Below, in pieces: positions 8,088-11,915 of a DNA stretch of 11,915 nucleotides. The notes beneath the pieces were generated by a model that was given only the letters and a program-made list of their open reading frames with translations, was not told the origin of the DNA and searched no databases. How positions within the stretch are numbered: position 1 is the first letter of the stretch; the number at the start of each line of letters is the position of its first letter. A program made the position numbers and the translations under genes. The stretch is from Acholeplasmatales bacterium (GTDB lineage: Bacteria > Bacillota_I > Bacilli_A > Izemoplasmatales > Hujiaoplasmataceae). The stretch spans positions 301 to 12,215 of the forward strand of contig DMTN01000054.1 of NCBI GenBank assembly GCA_003477305.1, read 5' to 3'.

Positions 8088-8121
8088 GACGCCGTCCCGC
8101 CGAGGGATGGCGTCTTTCTTT
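8088..8121 (+). terminator. Intrinsic terminator of the ABC-lipoprotein operon
   Basis: An 11-bp stem, GACGCCGTCCC (8088-8098) with GGGATGGCGTC (8104-8114), has one G-U pair, a five-base loop and the U-rich tail TTTCTTT. It lies 26 bases after the lipoprotein stop. Confidence 0.88.
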
Positions 8122-8151
8122 AAAAATCGCGGGCGTCTTTTTCGGTTATTT

Positions 8152-8180
8152 TTGACTTTCGGATACGGAAATGATATACT
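8152..8180 (+). promoter_or_regulatory. Near-consensus promoter of the Ig-like repeat gene
   Basis: TTGACT (8152-8157) and TATACT (8175-8180) are 17 bases apart, with TG at 8172-8173 making the -10 extended. The start point would be near 8187, with GGAGG at 8201-8205 in a short leader before the ATG at 8214. Confidence 0.9.
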
Positions 8181-8213
8181 CAACGATGGAACATTTCTCC
8201 GGAGGAACCGCGC

Positions 8214-8876
8214 ATGCCTAAAAAAATCCCACCGAAACTGATCATGATCATCATCGTCATGTCACTGACCGTCATCTTCTCGATCGCGATGCTTCTGATC
8301 ACCTTCATTCCCAACGAGCCTGCGTTCCTCGCCGTCGACGATACCACCACGACCACGGAGGATGTCGCCGTCACGGTCACGGTCCTCACGAACGACGTCG
8401 GCGAGGAAGTCGCGAACATCACGATTCTTTCCTTCACCCAGCCGGCCCACGGCTACGTGATCAAGTATGCGAGCGGTCTGCGCTATACGCCATATTCGAA
8501 TTATTTCGGCGACGATTCCTTCACCTATACGATCCAGAACCCCGCCGAGGAAACGAGCACCGCCACCGTAAACGTCACCGTCACGGCTGTCAACGACGCG
8601 CCGTACGCCTACAACGATTTTGTCGCGATCGTGCAGGATGCGGCGATCACCATCGACGTCTTGAGCAACGACACCGATCAGGACGGCGACGATCTCACCA
8701 TCGTCAGTTATCTGAATCCCGACCACGGTACCATCGTAATCACCGAGGACAACATGATCCACTATACCCCGGATGCGGGCTATATCGGCGAAGACACGTT
8801 CAGCTATGACATCGAAGATCCCGACGGCGAGACCAGCCGCGGCACCGTGACCGTCACCATCCGCGCCACCGAATGA
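8214..8876 (+). CDS. Membrane-anchored protein with two Ig/cadherin-like repeats
   Basis: The 220-residue protein begins with a lysine-flanked membrane segment (~8-31) that lacks a lipobox and a clear cleavage site, so it is probably an uncleaved anchor with the rest outside the cell. Two tandem repeats follow, at ~40-125 and ~127-217. Each has the layout of the bacterial Ig-like/cadherin-like family found in large adhesins (Big_9 type): A-x-x-D at the front, a V-L-(S/T)-N-D stretch (57-61; 149-153), H-G in the middle (79-80; 171-172), YTP (91-93; 184-186), then GDDSFTYTI or GEDTFSYDI, and a closing TVTVT strand. The second repeat carries DTDQDGDDL (153-161), an acidic loop that could bind calcium. 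Ribosome binding site GGAGG lies eight bases before the ATG. The gene is transcribed alone. A structural or binding role at the surface is inferred; no enzyme motif is seen. Confidence 0.85.
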   Translation: MPKKIPPKLIMIIIVMSLTVIFSIAMLLITFIPNEPAFLAVDDTTTTTEDVAVTVTVLTNDVGEEVANITILSFTQPAHGYVIKYASGLRYTPYSNYFGDDSFTYTIQNPAEETSTATVNVTVTAVNDAPYAYNDFVAIVQDAAITIDVLSNDTDQDGDDLTIVSYLNPDHGTIVITEDNMIHYTPDAGYIGEDTFSYDIEDPDGETSRGTVTVTIRATE

Positions 8877-8891
8877 CATCCATAGGACCAG

Positions 8892-8919
8892 CCGCACGGC
8901 CAACCGTGCGGTTTTTTTT
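8892..8919 (+). terminator. Intrinsic terminator after the Ig-like repeat gene
   Basis: A perfect 8-bp GC-rich stem, CCGCACGG (8892-8899) with CCGTGCGG (8904-8911), has a four-base loop and eight T residues (8912-8919). It starts 15 bases after the stop codon. Confidence 0.94.
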
Positions 8920-8950
8920 CTTTTCGCCGCAATGAATGTCCGATGCCGTC

Positions 8951-8980
8951 TTGCACGAATGGCATGTTTCAGCATATAAT
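8951..8980 (+). promoter_or_regulatory. Promoter of the lemA-TPM operon
   Basis: TTGCAC (8951-8956) and a perfect TATAAT (8975-8980) are 18 bases apart. Unlike the other promoters here it lacks the TG of an extended -10. Transcription should start near 8987 and give a leader of about 50 bases containing a hairpin. Confidence 0.8.
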
Positions 8981-8999
8981 AATCTAGACATCAAAAAAA

Positions 9000-9023
9000 G
9001 CCGCGCGGAAGACCGCCTGCGGC
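9000..9023 (+). other. GC-rich hairpin in the lemA leader
   Basis: GCCGC+GCGG (9000-9008) pairs with CCGC (9013-9016) and GCGGC (9019-9023) around an AAGA loop, with a two-base bulge. It ends directly before the AAGGGGGAG ribosome binding site (9024-9032) and follows a run of seven A. On the minus strand the same sequence would be a hairpin followed by seven T, that is, a terminator-like structure. On the plus strand it may affect mRNA stability or translation. Confidence 0.6.
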
Positions 9024-9036
9024 AAGGGGGAGTATC

Positions 9037-9624
9037 ATGAAAAAAGCCTTGGCGATCGTCGCCGCCGTTCTCGTCATCTTCGTCATCAGTGTTTCCATCA
9101 CGCTCATCACCGGCTACAACTCGCTCGTCGACAGCCGCGCCCAAATCGAAGCGGATCAGTCTCAGATCGACATTCGCCTGCAGGAACGCCATGACATGCT
9201 CCTCCAGCTGATCGCCGCCGTCGGCGGCCTGCAGCTACACGAACAGGCAATCTACGACGCCATCGTCTCGGCCCGCGGGCTGTATGACGACGCGGTCGCC
9301 TCGGGCGATCCCGACGCGATGATCGAGGCCGACGCCGCGGAAGCGAACGCGCTCGCCGACTTCATCGCCTACGTGGTCGTCGAAGACAATCCGGAGCTCA
9401 CCGTCGGCGCCGCCTACTACACGCTGATGGATGCGATCGAACTCACCGAGGGCATGCTCGCGGTCGCACGCCGCGATTATAACGAATCGGTCCTCGCCTA
9501 CAACACCTCCGTCCTCAAGTTCCCGCGCGTCCTCTATGCTTCGATGTTCGGCTTCGCTTCTTCCTATGAATATTGGAAGATGAACGACGGCGCCGACGAG
9601 ATTCCCGTCGTCGACTTCGAATGA
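9037..9624 (+). CDS. lemA: LemA family protein
   Basis: Membrane-anchored helical-bundle protein. A single N-terminal membrane segment (~4-26) is followed directly by the family's opening YNSLVDSR (27-34), then IDIRLQERHDML (44-55), HEQ (68-70) and AR (79-80). The family's C-terminal block is well kept: ENPEL-like DNPEL (117-121), AR-x-YN-x-x-V-x-x-YNTSV-x-x-FPRVL (144-166) and FGF (171-173). The length of 195 is usual. The central RxDLIPNLV motif of most LemA proteins is altered to RHDMLLQLI, so this is a diverged member. LemA often sits beside TPM-domain (YgcG-like) proteins, as here; the molecular role of the pair is not established. The gene overlaps the next by four bases (ATGA). The start is supported by the GGGGGAG site and the position of the membrane segment. 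Confidence 0.9.
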   Translation: MKKALAIVAAVLVIFVISVSITLITGYNSLVDSRAQIEADQSQIDIRLQERHDMLLQLIAAVGGLQLHEQAIYDAIVSARGLYDDAVASGDPDAMIEADAAEANALADFIAYVVVEDNPELTVGAAYYTLMDAIELTEGMLAVARRDYNESVLAYNTSVLKFPRVLYASMFGFASSYEYWKMNDGADEIPVVDFE

Positions 9625-10415
9625 ACCGATTCAAGGGACTGATCTTCCTCGCGCTTGTTATCGCGGGGATCGTCTTCCTCGTCAATTCCTGCTCGAAAGA
9701 CACCTATCCCCGCCCCTCGGCGTCGTTCTATCTGAACGACTTCGCCGGAGCGCTTTCGGGCGCGGCGGAACTCTACATCGTTGGCGAAGGCGAGGACCTC
9801 TACGAAGACACGCTCGAACTCGAAGACGGCGGCGCGCAGATCGTCGTCGCGACGTTCATGTTGGAAGCAGGCCAGACGGCCGCCGACTATGACCGCACGG
9901 AAATCTTCCGTCAGTGGAAGATCGGCAAGAACGACATGGGCATCCTGATCCTCCTGCTGTTCGAAGAAGGCGAATATGGGCCACAACTCGTCCATGCCGA
10001 AATCGAGGCCGGATACCATATCGAAGGCTATGCGTTCGCCTACGATCTGGATGAGACCCTCGATCAGGCCGATCTGTTCGAAGCCGACCTCGGCCCCTTC
10101 GAAACGGAAAAGCGGATCATGCAGGTCTACTTCACCGTCCTCGAAGGACTGTACCGCGACGCCTACGACACCGAATTGATCTGGGATCTCGAAGACTACG
10201 ACATCGACTATGAAACATATTATTCCTACAGTTCGACCGACTCGGAACTGCCGATGGATCTGATCGCCTACATCTTCAGTCCGTTTCTCGACTGGGGATC
10301 GAAGATCGGCTACATCGCCGTCACCTTGCTCGGCATCGGTCTTATGGGCGGCTTCGCCCGCACCCTCGGGGGCGGCGGATCTTCCGGCGGATTCGGATTC
10401 CGGCGGCGCCGCTGA
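9621..10415 (+). CDS. TPM-domain protein (YgcG-like), membrane-anchored
   Basis: The 264-residue protein has an N-terminal hydrophobic segment (~6-21) ending in VNSC (Cys24). Asn at the -2 position is unusual for a lipobox, so this may be either a lipoprotein signal or a plain anchor. Residues ~36-180 form a TPM domain: YLNDFAGALS (37-46), the GAQIVVAT strand (71-78), F-R-x-W-x-IG...NDMGILILLL (96-113) and the EAGYHIEG turn (129-136). An acidic Tyr/Asp-rich linker (183-210) precedes a second membrane segment (~228-246) and a Gly-rich tail ending in four Arg (250-264), typical of YgcG-like proteins. The ATG at 9621 overlaps the lemA stop and has no clear Shine-Dalgarno site, so translation probably depends on coupling to lemA. 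The reading frame is open further upstream, but those starts lie inside lemA and lack support. The family is linked to envelope functions; the activity here is unknown. Confidence 0.88.
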   Translation: MNRFKGLIFLALVIAGIVFLVNSCSKDTYPRPSASFYLNDFAGALSGAAELYIVGEGEDLYEDTLELEDGGAQIVVATFMLEAGQTAADYDRTEIFRQWKIGKNDMGILILLLFEEGEYGPQLVHAEIEAGYHIEGYAFAYDLDETLDQADLFEADLGPFETEKRIMQVYFTVLEGLYRDAYDTELIWDLEDYDIDYETYYSYSSTDSELPMDLIAYIFSPFLDWGSKIGYIAVTLLGIGLMGGFARTLGGGGSSGGFGFRRRR

Positions 10416-10423
10416 TCCAACGT

Positions 10424-10462
10424 AAAAAAACGGTCCCTTCGCGATGAAGGGACCTTTTGTTT
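10424..10462. terminator. Bidirectional terminator between the TPM gene and the ferritin-VIT1 gene
   Basis: A perfect 9-bp stem, GGTCCCTTC (10432-10440) with GAAGGGACC (10446-10454), has a five-base loop. TTTTGTTT follows on the plus side and seven A precede it (10424-10430), which become seven T for minus-strand transcripts. It therefore serves both convergent transcripts. Confidence 0.92.
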
Positions 10463-10477
10463 GGAATCATGGGGTGA

Positions 10478-11350
10478 TCAGGCGTCGATGCCGAGAATCG
10501 TTTTGACGAGGTAGCCGATGAAGAAGGAGAACGCGGCGACGCCGAGCGAGATCGCCGCCATCTGGAAGAAACGCTGCTTGAAGTTGTAATCCTTGGCGAC
10601 GGAGATGTAGAAGTTGAAAGCGAAGATGATCGCGACGGCCGATCCCAGCATGACGGCGAGCGCGATGAACGGATCGAGCAGAAGATACGGAGTGATCAGG
10701 ACCGCGACCGTGCAGATGTAGGCGATTCCGGTATAGAGCGCCGATTTCAACGCATTCGGGTGGTTGTCGGCCTTCGCGGAGAGGTATTCGCTTGCGGCCA
10801 TCGAGAAGCTCGCGGCGATGCCGGTGACGAGTCCGGACAGGCTGATCAGCTTGGGCTGCGATGCAAGCGCGAGGGTCAGCCCGGCGAGCGCGCCGGTGAG
10901 TTCGACGAGCGCGTCGTTCAAACCGAGCACCATCGAGCCGACGTAGTTCAGGCGCTCTTCGTCGAGCATGTTGATGAGGTCGTTCTCGTGGGCGTCTTCC
11001 TCTTGGGCCACGCGGGCCGCGTCGGGAATGAACTCGGCGATCTCACCATAGCTGACTTTTGCCCTGCCTTCGCCCTTTTCCATCATCTTGAGGGCGAACG
11101 TGTAGCCGAGCGTGCGGGCTAAAAACGTATACCATCCGACACGGGCGCGGTTGGGAGTGGCCGGGGCGCCCAGATGCTTTGTCCAGATGTCGTAATGGGC
11201 CTTTTCCTGATTCGCGATCTTGATCAGGATTTCCTTGTTGCCGGGATCCTTGATGTGTTTGGCGATGTTCATGTAGACACGGTATTCGGTGATTTCGCCT
11301 TTCTGCATTTTCTTCAGGGCAGATGTGATCCGATCGGGAATCTGGTTCAT
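10478..11350 (-). CDS. Ferritin-like domain fused to VIT1/CCC1 metal transporter
   Basis: Predicted Fe2+ (or Mn2+) transporter in the cytoplasmic membrane with a cytosolic diiron domain. Residues ~1-130 are a ferritin/rubrerythrin-like bundle with candidate metal ligands Glu22, Glu49 and His52 (ExxH), Glu92 or Glu94, and Glu118 with His121 (a second ExxH). Residues ~138-286 are a VIT1/CCC1 domain with about five membrane segments (138-160, 168-190, 205-225, 228-250, 262-284). It keeps the GLNDALVELTGALAGL helix with Asp146 and the SMAASEYLS motif with Glu188, which correspond to transport residues of plant VIT1. This fusion is known as the erythrin-VIT1 or MbfA-like family, whose studied members export iron. 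The ATG at 11350 is chosen because GGAGG lies seven bases upstream; an in-frame ATG at 11371 precedes that site and is not supported. The direction of transport and the metal are inferred from the family. Confidence 0.92.
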   Translation of the reverse strand: MNQIPDRITSALKKMQKGEITEYRVYMNIAKHIKDPGNKEILIKIANQEKAHYDIWTKHLGAPATPNRARVGWYTFLARTLGYTFALKMMEKGEGRAKVSYGEIAEFIPDAARVAQEEDAHENDLINMLDEERLNYVGSMVLGLNDALVELTGALAGLTLALASQPKLISLSGLVTGIAASFSMAASEYLSAKADNHPNALKSALYTGIAYICTVAVLITPYLLLDPFIALAVMLGSAVAIIFAFNFYISVAKDYNFKQRFFQMAAISLGVAAFSFFIGYLVKTILGIDA

Positions 11351-11387
11351 GGGGAGACCTCCGTTTAACATGTGGAATGACGAACCA

Positions 11388-11416
11388 ATTATATCATAAA
11401 AGATGGATTATCATAC
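11388..11416 (-). promoter_or_regulatory. Extended -10 promoter of the ferritin-VIT1 gene
   Basis: On the minus strand TGA-TATAAT (11388-11396) is a perfect extended -10. The -35 position reads GTATGA and is poor. The upstream half of the promoter overlaps the stop codon of the preceding minus-strand gene. A 7-base direct repeat, TATGATA on the minus strand (11392-11398 and 11409-11415), covers both promoter elements. Confidence 0.75.
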
Positions 11417-11915
11417 TGACGGGGCGGAATCAAGGGGGATTGTACGCCCCCTCTTCGTCAAATGGAGCAGGATCGAGACGCGGAGGACGGCCGAAAGCGT
11501 CCCCGTCGCCAAGCCGATCAACGACACGGCGAAGAGTTGGGCGAATCCGTGCGTCAGCGGCGGTACGAACACGACGAGAAGCAGGTAAAGCAGATTGATC
11601 CCCGCAACGGCGAACATGCGGTAAGCGCCGCGAATGCGATAGCGGATCATGAAGATGCTGACCCCGACCGTGCCGAGAATCAGGATGCACGAGACGATGA
11701 TGTTGATGACATTGCCGATGCCGGCGGCGAGTGTCAACTGCGCGATCGTGCCGCCGAGGAGCACCATCAGCGTTCTTACCCCGATCGACAGGAACCCGAT
11801 TGCGGGCGACAGGATCGCAAGGCCGAGATAGACGAGATGCATCCATGGTTTTCCGATGCCGGCGTGGCGGAGATCATCGATGATGAAAGCCGTATACACG
11901 ACGGTGAGAAGACCG
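11411..11915 (-). CDS. Unrecognised polytopic membrane protein, C-terminal part, cut by window edge
   Basis: The frame is open from the window edge to a TGA at 11411-11413 and gives 167 residues; the true start lies outside. The sequence is strongly hydrophobic with about five likely membrane segments, e.g. MHLVYLGLAILSPAIGFLSI, VINIIVSCILILGTVGVSIF and AVAGINLLYLLLVVFV. Basic residues (RYRIRGAYR) between segments suggest a cytosolic loop. No family motif is recognised. It lies upstream of the ferritin-VIT1 gene on the same strand with 60 bases between stop and start and no terminator, so read-through into that gene is possible, although the latter has its own promoter. Confidence 0.7.
   Translation of the reverse strand, partial: GLLTVVYTAFIIDDLRHAGIGKPWMHLVYLGLAILSPAIGFLSIGVRTLMVLLGGTIAQLTLAAGIGNVINIIVSCILILGTVGVSIFMIRYRIRGAYRMFAVAGINLLYLLLVVFVPPLTHGFAQLFAVSLIGLATGTLSAVLRVSILLHLTKRGRTIPLDSAPSV

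Noticed and set aside
9573..9620. Upstream start for the TPM protein inside lemA
   Set aside because: It would put a charged Arg/Asp-rich stretch ahead of the membrane segment; the ATG at 9621 overlapping the lemA stop gives a normal signal or anchor sequence.
11351..11371. ATG at 11371 as start of the ferritin-VIT1 gene
   Set aside because: The GGAGG ribosome binding site lies between this ATG and the one at 11350, so it serves the latter.
1..11915. CRISPR arrays, insertion sequences, tRNA genes, phage genes
   Set aside because: No regularly spaced repeats, transposase motifs, terminal inverted repeats or cloverleaf patterns were seen on reading through the window.

Overview
The window is about 12 kb of compact bacterial DNA, GC-rich by eye, with about ten genes, short intergenic gaps and clear intrinsic terminators. 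Nearly all genes end in TGA and tryptophan is read from TGG, so the standard bacterial code is used and the UGA-Trp mycoplasma code is excluded. Strong Shine-Dalgarno sites (AGGAGG, GGAGG), extended -10 promoters, lipoprotein signals with an LAAC lipobox and no visible outer-membrane genes suggest a Bacillota / Izemoplasma-Acholeplasma-like lineage. That placement is inference; no marker gene is present.

Left part (1-2523): the N-terminal half of a GTP-type phosphoenolpyruvate carboxykinase (minus strand, cut by the window edge) is divergent from a complete tryptophanase (plus strand) that ends at a strong terminator. Together they suggest amino-acid catabolism to pyruvate, ammonia and indole in an organism that also links C4 acids to PEP.

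Centre (2554-8121): a three-gene operon behind a near-consensus promoter with two dyad elements. It encodes a MacB/LolD-type ABC ATPase, an 819-residue permease with about ten membrane segments and two external domains, and a 760-residue lipoprotein with one fibronectin-III-like domain followed by a long acidic helical region of unknown family. The genes overlap or nearly touch and the operon ends at a hairpin terminator. This is the part most likely to hold an undescribed function.

Right-centre (8152-8919): a single gene with its own consensus promoter and terminator encodes a small membrane-anchored protein with two Ig/cadherin-like repeats. Right (8951-10462): a LemA-family protein and a TPM-domain protein are translationally coupled (ATGA overlap), a pairing known from many bacteria. 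Their terminator is bidirectional and also ends the minus-strand gene that follows, a ferritin-like/VIT1 fusion predicted to move iron or manganese across the membrane. At the right edge is the C-terminal part of an unrecognised membrane protein on the minus strand.

Most of the window therefore concerns the cell envelope: an ABC export or mechanotransmission system, a lipoprotein, a surface Ig-like protein, LemA/TPM and a metal transporter. No tRNA, rRNA, CRISPR array, insertion sequence or phage gene is seen, and no intergenic stretch exceeds about 215 bases.
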